A stretch of DNA of 64,000 nucleotides from Alternaria dauci (Eukaryota > Ascomycota > Dothideomycetes > Pleosporales > Pleosporaceae), in the NCBI RefSeq assembly GCF_042100115.1, contig NC_091273.1, positions 930,001 to 994,000 of the forward strand, read 5' to 3'. Within the stretch, counting starts at the first letter, position 1; each line of letters opens with the position of its first letter. The notes below the pieces were generated by a model, which did no database searches, had not been told where the DNA came from, and saw only the letters and a list, made by a program, of their open reading frames with translations. Below are positions 11,532 through 20,777 of this stretch, in pieces. The position numbers and the translations under genes are program-made.

Positions 11532-12480
11532 ATGGCCACGAGATCTCGCTCGCCAGGCTTTGGCGACACAACGAGCATCAATCTCAGCCGCTTGCTGTCC
11601 AGATTAGATCGCCTTGTACTGGTTGACCCATCACCACAGTTGCGAAAGTCAACCTATGAGCGCGCACGCGTGAGTGCGGTAAGCTTCACGCCTGTTGATC
11701 TACGCCTGTCTAGACATACTAATGATACTGCAGAACATCGAACATGCGCGCACCTTGCTCCTCAGTCTTGAACACTCGGCCTCCACGATACCCTCCAAGT
11801 CGAAGAAAGCCGAACTACAAAACGACCTACAGCAGAAACGCGAACTCATAAAACAGCTTAATCAGCGGATATACGAGCTTAACCAGCTAGACGATACGGC
11901 GTCCGAGGGGTCTGTAGATTCAGACGAAGAAGACGCAGACCAGTTCCCGTCATACGCACCAAGAGTCAAGACGGAAGCAGGACGGGATGTGTCGACAGGA
12001 ACAGAGGGCAACGAAGCATTTCAGAATGCAGCACAAGGCATCGCATCAGAACTTCGCCGAAGAGGAAAGGCGGATGCGAGCACAGCGGGAGCGCAATCAG
12101 CGTCCGGCAACTCCTTGTTTCCTTCCAAGCCCACGACAGGCGACCCGTCGCTCGCAAAAACAGAGGCGCTCCTCTCTCACGAACGCAACGAACAAGAGGA
12201 GCTCACGACAGACTTGCTCGATATGGCGAGGCAGTTGAAGGAGCAGTCGATACATTTCGGAAACACGCTCGAGGGTGACAAGAGCGTAGTGGATCGAGCG
12301 CTCGCTGGGCTGGACAAGAACACGTTGAACATGGATGCTGCCAGCAGAAGAATGGGGGCACTGCGGAAGATGACCGAGGGCAAGGGCTGGTGGGACAGGA
12401 TCAAGCTCTATTGCATGATTGCTGGGTTATGGCTAATCGCCTTCCTGATCGTCTTCGTTGGGCCGAAGATTCGGTTCTAG
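11532..12480 (+). CDS. USE1: USE1-type SNARE of the ER (Golgi-to-ER retrograde transport)
   Basis: Tail-anchored Qc-SNARE of the endoplasmic reticulum that pairs with Ufe1, Sec20 and Sec22 to fuse COPI retrograde vesicles. Two exons, 11532-11678 and 11734-12480, with a GTAAGC..CTGCAG intron; 297 aa. The N-terminus has a helical segment (LSRLLSRLDRL, NIEHARTLLLSLE). The middle is acidic/Ser-rich. A SNARE-like coiled coil follows (EELTTDLLDMARQLKEQS to ASRRMGALRK), and the C-terminus is one hydrophobic anchor (LYCMIAGLWLIAFLIVFVG) with a six-residue lumenal end (PKIRF). An alternative GTGAGT donor nine bases earlier would drop three residues; the downstream GTAAGC donor reads more like the family. 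Confidence 0.9.
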
Positions 12481-12892
12481 GGCATCACTGGATGTCGCAG
12501 ACCTGTCGAGCGATATTTTACGTGGCACGCATCGCGAAGCCACACGCAAAGCTTTGCGGGTCCTTGTACCAGCGTCAGGAACAGCACCACACGCTTAGCT
12601 AAGACAAAACCAATCCACGCAGTATTCATACTGCTTCGCATGCAGTACAGCTCACTGTTCTCCACTTGGATCGTTCAATCTTGGACGCTTCAGCCATGAT
12701 CGGGCCGCCCGATCCTCACCGCTGAGCCACGACGAATCTGGACCCTGCACCATCTCGCAACCTGCATGCAGCCGCTTAGCGGCTCCAAGCTCCATCTTAT
12801 TATGTGCCCTGCCTCGACCACAACAACACAACATTGAATCATTGACGCTTTGCACACATACTTTGGGTTGATATATTTAGTGTCGCGACAAG
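12481..12892. other. intergenic
   Basis: 412 bp between USE1 and the Smr gene: USE1 3' UTR and the downstream promoter. Nothing else seen. Confidence 0.6.
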
Positions 12893-13724
12893 ATGGCAAC
12901 CATGGAAATGCATTCATTGGGCTCGCGCTGTATGTATTCGTCGCCAGACATAACTCTGCGCACCAGCACTTTCTCGCTCGCAACCTGTAATGCGCATTGT
13001 CTGACGTACCATTACAGCCCTGAACCATGCATCCGCTGATGCAGAAGCCGAGTACGACCGTCTCCGAGACCTTGCGCGCCAGGAAGCTGCAAAACGATCC
13101 TCATGTTTCGACCGCGCGCATCAAGCATACGAATCCGGCGATGGAGCGCGCGCTCACGAGCTCTCTGAAGAAGGCAAAGCCCATGCCGCGAAAATGAACC
13201 AGTACAACAACCAGGCACGCGACTACATCTTCAGGGAAAACAACGCCGAGGGCCGCGTCGCCAGCGATACCATTGACCTGCACGGCTTGTTTGTGGAAGA
13301 GGCCGAGGATGTCCTGGAAGAGAGGATCAGGGTTGCAAGACAGAGGGGAGAGAGCCATCTCCATGTCATTGTAGGCAAAGGCAACCATAGCAGGAATCAT
13401 GTCCAGAAGATCAAGCCAAGAGTTGAGCAAGTGTGCCGCGAGCTGGGATTGCAATACCGCACCGAGGAGAACGAGGGCAGGATCTTCGTAAACCTCCAAG
13501 GTGGAGATGTCCACGAGATGCCACCGCCTCCCCAGGCACCCAGCTATGGTGGCTACCCAGGGCAGCATGGTGGCCAACATGGCGGTCAGCACCATGGAGG
13601 TCAGCCACAGCATGGTGGCCAACAGCATGGCCAACAGCAGAATAACAACGAAGAGATTGAGCAGATGGTCAAGAAGGGCTTGCCTAAGTTGCTTAAGATG
13701 CTCAAGTGCTGCACGGTCATGTAA
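12893..13724 (+). CDS. DUF1771 + Smr domain protein with C-terminal CaaX box
   Basis: Two exons, 12893-12929 and 13018-13724 (GTATGT..TTACAG), 247 aa. The DUF1771 helix pair spans about residues 22-88. The Smr domain runs from about 96 to 172 with the hallmark DLHG (99-102) and GKGNHS (132-137) motifs; Smr domains bind or nick nucleic acid, and eukaryotic members act in ribosome-associated mRNA quality control. Residues ~184-220 form a HGGQ-rich repeat. A final amphipathic helix ends in KCCTVM, a CaaX-type farnesylation motif with an adjacent second Cys. Membrane attachment is therefore plausible but is inference. ATG 12893 was chosen as the first in frame; Met4 and Met6 are alternatives. Confidence 0.9.
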
Positions 13725-14647
13725 GGGCTCAGTTGGTTCAATCTTGTGCAGATTGAGAGAGCATGACTTGGAGGGCTGGAGAGATACTCCAGGCGCACGT
13801 CACGCTGGGAAGATGTTGATACCCCTGGGCTGGACAAGGAACGCTATTACAGTGTATGTACGAGCAGGTACATGTTCGAATATTTTTTATATGACTGAAA
13901 ATGGAGCCATCTTTGCTTCACAGCTGTCGCAGTAGAGTACTTGTCACTTGAAGAGCTACGGCCGTTGTGCCTCTTTCGTGTTGGAAAGAGATCCACCACA
14001 CAGTTTCGTAATCCACGCAACAGTTCCGACAGGATACAGAGATAATAGCATCATCAGGAACGGATGAGGCTTCAAGACACTGATGTGAAGTGGATGATCC
14101 ACTTCGAGAAAAGAGATGAGCGGCGCAATTTCGCGCACCGAAGAAGATCTGATTTTGGAATACAGGCTCGTTTATACCCGCTGGGTATGCGAATCCCGCA
14201 TGGGATAGTGATATCCGAAGACTTCATGCAAGGGCTTCCAGGAGTGACGAAATGGTGCATTCTGCAGCTTAGATAATACTCATCAAGCCGAGACATGCAT
14301 GGTATACTTCTACATTGTGGTAAGTTGCAACACGTTGACATTACCGTTGTACTCTGCCCAGAATGTTGGTACGACGGAGGCGTTCCCTTCCACCCGACGG
14401 TGCGTCCATCTATCAGTGTCTACGCTAGATTTGCAGTTGTACATGAACTCGATATCGTGGAGATGAGCAAAAAAAAAAAAAGAATTTCATAGTATTTGCA
14501 ATAAATTAGTTTGGGGTACCGAATGTGTTGGGCGAAGTCGTGAATGACGTTCGGAGCCGCGGCCCGCTCCTCCACTTTCCATGCATCTCGACCCGAGCAC
14601 CTTGACTTGCTACACCTAAAGGACCAAGACATAAAGTACACAGCGTA
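13725..14647. other. intergenic
   Basis: About 0.9 kb holding the Smr gene 3' UTR and the promoter of the PTPA gene. An A12 run lies near 14,470. No gene recognised. Confidence 0.6.
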
Positions 14648-15931
14648 ATGACACAAACACAATCGCCGCCCGTTCCGTCACCTCCGCCCGATCTCAGCGC
14701 CAGGCTCCCCAAGCTCATCCCTCGCAAACGCGCCCCCACGTCGCGAGAGCCGCCTTCCGCCCCTCCCCCGCCAACGCCCTTGTTACCTGAGCCGCCGAAT
14801 CTCGAGAGACATACGTACACACGACCGTCCAGACGCATATTGAGCCCAGAAGATCACCAGCTCTTCCTCAAGAGTGAAACATGCACACTAGTCGAAGCTT
14901 TTGTGTTCGGCATCGCAGATTCGGTGCGCGACCGCAGCATTTCGAGTATCAAGGATGAGGAGGTGACAGACACGGTCAAGACAGTCGTCCAGATACTAGC
15001 AGAAGCGGGCAAGGTCTTGGAAAGATGTCCGCGCGAAGACACAGGGTCACGCTTCGGCAACCCAGTCTTCCGCACATTTCTGGACGAAGTTGAGATGTCG
15101 CTACCACTGTGGCACGAGAAACTAGGATTGAAAGACAAGGCGCCGGTCGACGAGATGGCGACGTACCTCCACAACTCCTTCGGAAACAAGCGACGCATAG
15201 ACTACGGATCCGGCCACGAGCTCAACTTCTTCCTCTGGCTGCTATGTCTAAATCGCATCGGCATACTCCCTGACACAACCTTCCCTGCCCTCGCCCTCGT
15301 CGTCCTCCCTGCATATCTCCGCCTCATGCGCCGCGTGCAAGAAGAATATTACCTCGAGCCTGCCGGTTCTCATGGTGTCTGGGGGCTAGACGACTACCAG
15401 TTCCTCCCCTTCCTATTCGGCGCAGCGCAACTCCTTCACCATCCCTACATCACGCCGAAAAGCATACACAACCCCTTGGTACTAGAGGAAGAGAGCAAGA
15501 ACTACCTCTACCTCGACCAAATTGCCTTTGTCAACTCGGTCAAGAACGTCGAGGGTCTGCGCTGGCATTCACCTATGCTTGACGATATATCCTCGGCGAA
15601 GAACTGGTTGAAGATTGAATCCGGAATGCGCAAAATGTTCCGCAAGGAAATCTTGGAGAAGCTGCCGGTCATGCAGCACTTTCTGTTTGGTAGCTTGGTG
15701 CCGCCTGTGGATGGGATGAGCACCGAGGAGGAGGCAGGTGTGGAGAAGGAGGAAGAGGAAGAAGAGGGCGGAGAGGTCAAAGTGTTCGACGATGAGATGG
15801 GAAAGAGACATGTACACGCAAGTGTTGGTTGGGGAGATTGCTGCGGCATTGCCGTGCCGTCTGCTGTTGGTGCTGAGAGCGAAGCGCGGAAAGGTGGTGC
15901 TAGGGGGTTGCGGAGAGTGCCTTTTGATTAG
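14648..15931 (+). CDS. PTPA-family PP2A activator / peptidyl-prolyl isomerase (Rrd type)
   Basis: Single uninterrupted ORF of 427 aa. PTPA proteins are prolyl isomerases that help load metals into, and activate, PP2A-type phosphatase catalytic subunits. After a Pro-rich N-terminus of ~60 residues the fold begins at RRILSPEDHQLFL. Signature blocks include YLHNSFGNKRRIDYGSGHE, the substrate-pocket strand EPAGSHGVWGLDDYQFLPF, and the closing FPVMQHFLFG-like segment (LPVMQHFLFGSLVP). A Glu-rich linker (EEEEEEGG) precedes a tail with WGDCCGIAVPSA. Fungi carry two paralogues (RRD1, RRD2); the long acidic C-terminal extension may favour RRD1, but I do not assign it. No intron seen. Confidence 0.92.
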   Translation: MTQTQSPPVPSPPPDLSARLPKLIPRKRAPTSREPPSAPPPPTPLLPEPPNLERHTYTRPSRRILSPEDHQLFLKSETCTLVEAFVFGIADSVRDRSISSIKDEEVTDTVKTVVQILAEAGKVLERCPREDTGSRFGNPVFRTFLDEVEMSLPLWHEKLGLKDKAPVDEMATYLHNSFGNKRRIDYGSGHELNFFLWLLCLNRIGILPDTTFPALALVVLPAYLRLMRRVQEEYYLEPAGSHGVWGLDDYQFLPFLFGAAQLLHHPYITPKSIHNPLVLEEESKNYLYLDQIAFVNSVKNVEGLRWHSPMLDDISSAKNWLKIESGMRKMFRKEILEKLPVMQHFLFGSLVPPVDGMSTEEEAGVEKEEEEEEGGEVKVFDDEMGKRHVHASVGWGDCCGIAVPSAVGAESEARKGGARGLRRVPFD

Positions 15932-16090
15932 AGACGAAGTGGGACAGAGTGTGTAACGGCGTTTGGAAAAAATGATTCCGGTCATACATGGTGTTGGGTA
16001 CACCTGGGTAGATGATTATCACGAATCGGCACACGTAATCAGGACTAAAGGTTGGAGTCCTGCAGGTAGCTTTGATGTCATTAATAAAGA

Positions 16091-17283
16091 CTACGGCGTT
16101 CCATCGAGCCGCCGGCGAGACCTAATACGTTCCAGTGTCAACCCTCTGGTTTCAACCACTCGTTGCACAGCAATATCTCTCGCTTCCACCGGCTCACTCT
16201 CCCCAATTCTTTCTCCAGGAGAGCCGTCGACCTCCAGCGCACCGTTCAACGCTGCCTCTGTGGGCCCTCCAAACCCGTCAAAAGCACTCCCACTTGGCAG
16301 GAAAGTAGCACAGTCTCTCCACTCCTCGCCTGACTTGGTCACCGCCTGTGCAGTCGTTTTGAGCTTCTCGTCCATCACCTCGAGATCCTTGTGCAGTTTA
16401 GGATCAGAATTCCAGGGAAGCAAGGATGAAATGGTTCTCCGCGTTGCTTTCAGTTTCCTCTTGATTTCTGTGCGTCGTGTTGTGAGTGGTAGGGGCACGG
16501 ACTGGGAGATTCGAAGAATATCTTCGCCTTGGGAAAGGGTTGGGTAAGCGGTGCTGGGAGGATGGTATCGACGCCATTGTTGACATTGCTTCGAAAAGGC
16601 GAGTCCTTTTCGTTTCGGAACGGAGAGGTTGGGACGGCGAGGAGAGGAGATGATTTGAGTGTTGAGGAAGTTGTGCCTCCGGTTGTTACCGAAACATAGG
16701 GTCCTGGCGGGAGGGCGGGCGTTGCTGGCTCGTTGGTTATATGATATGTTCTTCTCCGTTTGATGAGTACTTTTGGAGTGCTGGCAGGTTCACGTTAGAT
16801 ACAGATCATAGCAAGTCAAGTGCTTCGTGCGTGAAAAGATGGAGGGAAAACTCACCGAGGAGTCTTCGCGTCAGACTTTTGATGAGCAGAGTCAACTGGC
16901 TTCTCTTTTGATGGTGGAGTGAGGCGAGGTCGTATTGGTAAGGGGGAAATCTCTAGACGGCGATGTTGATATGGAGCTGGTTCTGGTGGTAGAGGATTAG
17001 AGATTGATAGCTCATTCCTGGGTAGTGACGGAGTGGAGTTTTGAGGACGAAGACGGATTGGTGGCAAAGGCACGGGAGTGGTGGTACTTGTTGACCTTTT
17101 GATACGCAGCGGCTCAGGATACTCGAGATTGTATAGATCTGATACTGGTTTGGATCTCCATCGAGACTTCTGGTGTGATGGCGAAGATGAAGAAGAGGAA
17201 ACAGGCGTTGATGGCTTGTTGACACCCAATGGCTTGGGTGCCTCGACTTGACGACGAAATGATGCACGCTGTAGAAGAGGCAT
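16091..17283 (-). CDS. Ser/Pro-rich protein of unknown function (gene model ambiguous)
   Basis: Exon 1 (16856-17283) starts at an ATG and reads MPLLQRASFRRQVEAPKP, then a long Ser/Pro/Arg-rich, probably disordered region; it ends at a GTGAGT donor in phase 2. The last ~135 codons (16091-16498) read TRRTEIKRKLKATRRTISSL and LEVMDEKLKTTAQAVTKSGEEW, a basic helical part. Joining them is not straightforward. The strong acceptor (branch CTAAC, GCCAG at 16782-16781) puts the middle in a frame that ends out of register by one base near 16,499. A weak AAAAG acceptor 11 nt further on keeps one open frame to the stop. Both frames look protein-like. No domain recognised. Confidence 0.6.
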
Positions 17284-18389
17284 GGCTAAGATGAAATATC
17301 GGTAATAACCACTTAACAACAGGGTATAGAGCCGCTGAGAACGCGAACGCGAACGGTAACAATAACAAACTGATGTGTCTGGTAATGAGGTACAATTTGG
17401 AATACTCGGGTACCAGCCCACCATGTCTTCTTATAGGCAAGTGACTTCCGTCTTTCAGGGGGCTGTGTAATGATCATTTTTGCTCGTTTGAATGCACAGG
17501 TATGTCCTGCCATCATATATTACACACTGAGACCTGCCGGTTGACCGTTTTGGCGAATATGTATCTGGTACTGTTGAGAATCAGGGTCGACTTCCGTGTT
17601 CACATGTGAAGTAGCTCCCGAAGCCACTGTGACTCCCGTGACTGTCAACAGAAGCCGTTGTTGGTCAAGGTCGTTGGTGTGAGTGATAGAAAATGACCTC
17701 CTGCCTATAGAGTATACCTCAACTGAGGCTACCGAGAACACCAAAAAGGACCACGTTGTTAGGTGGAGAGATTTTCCTCGAAAGCCGAGCATGAGCAGCT
17801 AAGTACTCAATGGTATACACCTCCAAACTCGCAGACCCTCTTTGAACGCTTTTTTTTTCTGCTCATTCTGTCTCCACCTCCTACAGAGGGTCACCCAATA
17901 CCAAGCAGTAGTAGCCCAAGACTCCATTATGGCAACACCTGAACCTTCGCATCATTTTTACTGCACCATCTTCTACTTGTAATGAGAACCAGACGGCTCT
18001 CTCCTCTTGCCGGCAGTGCGTCCGATATAACATGCACGCTTTGAGTATGAGAGCTTACTGTAAGCAACACCTTGAACGAAAAGAAGGACCAAGTTCCAAG
18101 AATAGTAAAACGACGAAGATTCATTCTAACATTAGGGTGATCATCCAGTCTACCCTGTAACAACCCAGTAACGCCATATATGCATACCATGCTAGTGCGG
18201 ATCAAAGCACACAATGGGAAAGTACACAAACTAACGCGGCCTGTCCGCGTATAGAAAACCCGAAAAAAGGGTCTGCGTGGGATCCTGCCCCAGCAAACCA
18301 CTCCTAAATATGTGGAATGCGAAACAGTTCCAAAAATAATATGCAGAACTCTATATAGCAAAAGAAGATTGTCTATACCCCAATAACAC
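17284..18389. other. intergenic
   Basis: 1.1 kb between two leftward genes: promoter of the Ser/Pro-rich gene (a T9 run near 17,850) and 3' UTR of the transporter. No gene recognised. Confidence 0.55.
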
Positions 18390-20045
18390 CTAATCATCCA
18401 ATTCGCTAGGTGCCTCTTCGAGCTTGTGTCTCCTCTCCTCGTCCATCTCCTTGTATGATGCATATGATAACAAAATAAACGCTCCGATAATAAGAAGACC
18501 GCCAACGATAGCAGCAGGGGTAAGAGGCGAGTTGAGCGGTGGAGGCAAAAGCTGGTCGACCAGCGCGACGATAAAAATAGTGAGGAGAGCCGCGACGGAG
18601 GAGAGAACGGGAGAGGTAAGGGAGATGAGTGCGAGGAAAGATCCGGAGAAGGCTGTTATAGAGTCAGTACGCTGCTTTGTTCGCGAGGCTGTAAGAAGGA
18701 AGGGAAACATACTAGCATTAGCCAACACACTGATAGCCATCATCCATGCCTGCTCTCCTTGCGGCAGCTCAAACAGCTCCCAGCCCATGTAGTGCAACAA
18801 GGGCAGCGGAATCCACAGGACTCCCAAAGTAAAAGCACCAATCAAACTTCCAAACAGATTCGCAAAAATAACGCCCTTGTTCGGTGCTGCGCCTTCAGGT
18901 GGACACGCCAGTCTCTTGTACAGCACTTCGTAGAGACCATACAACACACTTCCGATGCCAATGATGAGGTTACCAAAAGCGCGGTTCTCGGCTTCTTGGG
19001 ACGGGGGTGCTTTATCACCGCCGGCTCCACCTCCAGACTTGGAACCATGTTTTGCGGGGGAGGTATCGCCGTATGCGACGACGAAGACACCCACGATAGC
19101 AATGGCTACGGCGATGATCTTGCTGGCGCGGATCTTCTCGTGGAGGATAGGGATACTGAAGGCGTAGGCGAAGAAAGCGGAGCAGTTGTAGATGGCGGTA
19201 AGGTCGCTGGCTGTGGTCTGGTTGACAGCCACGTACCAACTTCCTCCTGCAAGTGTGAGGGCGCATGTGATGAAGGCCGTCATCTTGAGCATGTACCGTA
19301 CGGGCGAGACTTGGGATTGGCGGGGTGTTGGGTGGAGGTTTTGGTGCTGGACCATGAGTGCGGTCTGGCGGAGGAGCTGGACGTGTCGTCGCCAGAAGGT
19401 AGGCCATGGCTCGCTCCAGTGCTGGAGGCGCAGCAAGAAGAGAGTTGCCGGCCATAGCACAACCCACGAGCCGTGGGTCATGTAGAGCATACAGTACGGC
19501 TTCTCCCATTTCAATTGATGTTGGATGTACACGGCCGTCTCTGTCTGTACTGTGAAGCTGATCAAGCTCAGTGCGAGCAGGAAAGCGGCATATGTGTACT
19601 TCTTCCGCGTCTCGTGTTTCGCCTGCATCTCTGGATCCCGCTCGTGGAAGTGATGTGTGCTCCTCCCCAACAGGCCTTCGTCCATGCCGTCGTCCTCGTT
19701 CTTGCGCCCTAACAGGGGCGCATTCGCGCGTCCATCTCTGACGTCAATTGAGGGTCTGAGATCGGAGGGCATGGCAGCGTCGTGTTCATCCCAGTCGTCA
19801 AAGTCGAGTTCTGAATTGTGTGGGCTGTCCGGTTCTTTGAGCGCAGAGGCACCCTTGGCGTTGGCTTTCCGATGTTGTCGCGACGAAGAGCGTGTGCGTG
19901 GGAGCTGTCGGGACTTTGAACCGGAAGCAACGACGGGCGAGGTGCTTCTATTTGGGGGCTCGAGGCTGAAGTCTTCGGAGAGGGTGTGGACTAGGGTACG
20001 AGGATGCGGCGGAGGCTTCTTCCTCAGCGGAATCGACTCAGGCAT
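18390..20045 (-). CDS. DMT-superfamily transporter, SLC35F5/YML018C-like
   Basis: Polytopic membrane protein of the drug/metabolite transporter superfamily; yeast relatives sit in the vacuolar membrane and substrates are unknown or thiamine-related. Exons 18713-20045 and 18390-18652 (GTATGT..TAACAG, 60-nt intron) give 531 aa. The first ~150 residues are hydrophilic, Ser- and Asp-rich. About ten membrane helices follow, including LLALSLISFTVQTETAVYI, MTAFITCALTLAGGSWYVA, AVAIAIVGVFVVAYG and AAIVGGLLIIGAFILLSYA. The second half carries the typical block around LANATFSGSFLALISLTSP VLSSVAALLTIF. The intron is a multiple of three and lacks a stop, so an uninterrupted ORF would wrongly insert 20 residues after LANA. 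The C-terminus is acidic and cytosolic-looking. Confidence 0.9.
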   Translation of the reverse strand: MPESIPLRKKPPPHPRTLVHTLSEDFSLEPPNRSTSPVVASGSKSRQLPRTRSSSRQHRKANAKGASALKEPDSPHNSELDFDDWDEHDAAMPSDLRPSIDVRDGRANAPLLGRKNEDDGMDEGLLGRSTHHFHERDPEMQAKHETRKKYTYAAFLLALSLISFTVQTETAVYIQHQLKWEKPYCMLYMTHGSWVVLWPATLFLLRLQHWSEPWPTFWRRHVQLLRQTALMVQHQNLHPTPRQSQVSPVRYMLKMTAFITCALTLAGGSWYVAVNQTTASDLTAIYNCSAFFAYAFSIPILHEKIRASKIIAVAIAIVGVFVVAYGDTSPAKHGSKSGGGAGGDKAPPSQEAENRAFGNLIIGIGSVLYGLYEVLYKRLACPPEGAAPNKGVIFANLFGSLIGAFTLGVLWIPLPLLHYMGWELFELPQGEQAWMMAISVLANASMFPFLLTASRTKQRTDSITAFSGSFLALISLTSPVLSSVAALLTIFIVALVDQLLPPPLNSPLTPAAIVGGLLIIGAFILLSYASYKEMDEERRHKLEEAPSELDD

Positions 20046-20777
20046 AAGGTGACGAATGCAAGCGAGTGACAGTACCGAATGGCAGGTGGGTGGGACCGCT
20101 ACAAGCGTGTGGTGGTGTCGGGATTAGGCGGCGGCAGGCTATGCTGTCTTAGTCAGTTGGACAGTTGCGAACTGCTGATTATCTGTCTTCAGGTGTTGGT
20201 GCAATGCCCTACGGCCAAGCCCCTGCGTTGCCGTTCACTCCGCCCCATGGCCCAATAGCAGCCAAGCTCACCTCCGAGCTACGCGTCCCAGCATACGCAG
20301 CCTGGCGACTACCAAATTTCCCCCTTGAATCCACGCCATGTCCTCGACATGTCCTCTCCGGCTCCATCGAGTCCGCCAGCTTCAAAGTGCAGAAAGTTGG
20401 GTGTCGACCAGCCCGTCTGGATCACGTCATAGCTTAGCCCCATGCGTGATCCAGTCACATCCAGCCGCCGTGCATACCAAGGTCATCTGAAAGTCGTTAA
20501 CCCCACGCATGCACAAGCAACTGACACGCATTAGCCGTGTGGAGACCACCACCACCACCATGAATCCCATGAGCGCGGCCGGGTGTTTTCGAGATACACG
20601 CGCCAGCCTCGAGTAATTCGCGTCATCGTGGGAGCGACCACGCAGCCGCGTTAGAACATGGACAACAGCCAGCAACAATCATGTATACATTAAGAGGTAA
20701 ATGCTCGCTATCTTGGATCGTAAATACTTGTCATCATTGTCCTACCATCGCAGGCCCTAGCACTAGGTGAAAAATAC
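20046..20777. other. intergenic
   Basis: 0.7 kb between the transporter start and the MBP1 stop: transporter promoter plus MBP1 3' UTR. Nothing recognised. Confidence 0.6.

Noticed and set aside
18653..18712. 20 extra residues in the transporter's long ORF
   Set aside because: Exact GTATGT..TAACAG intron; removing it restores the family sequence.
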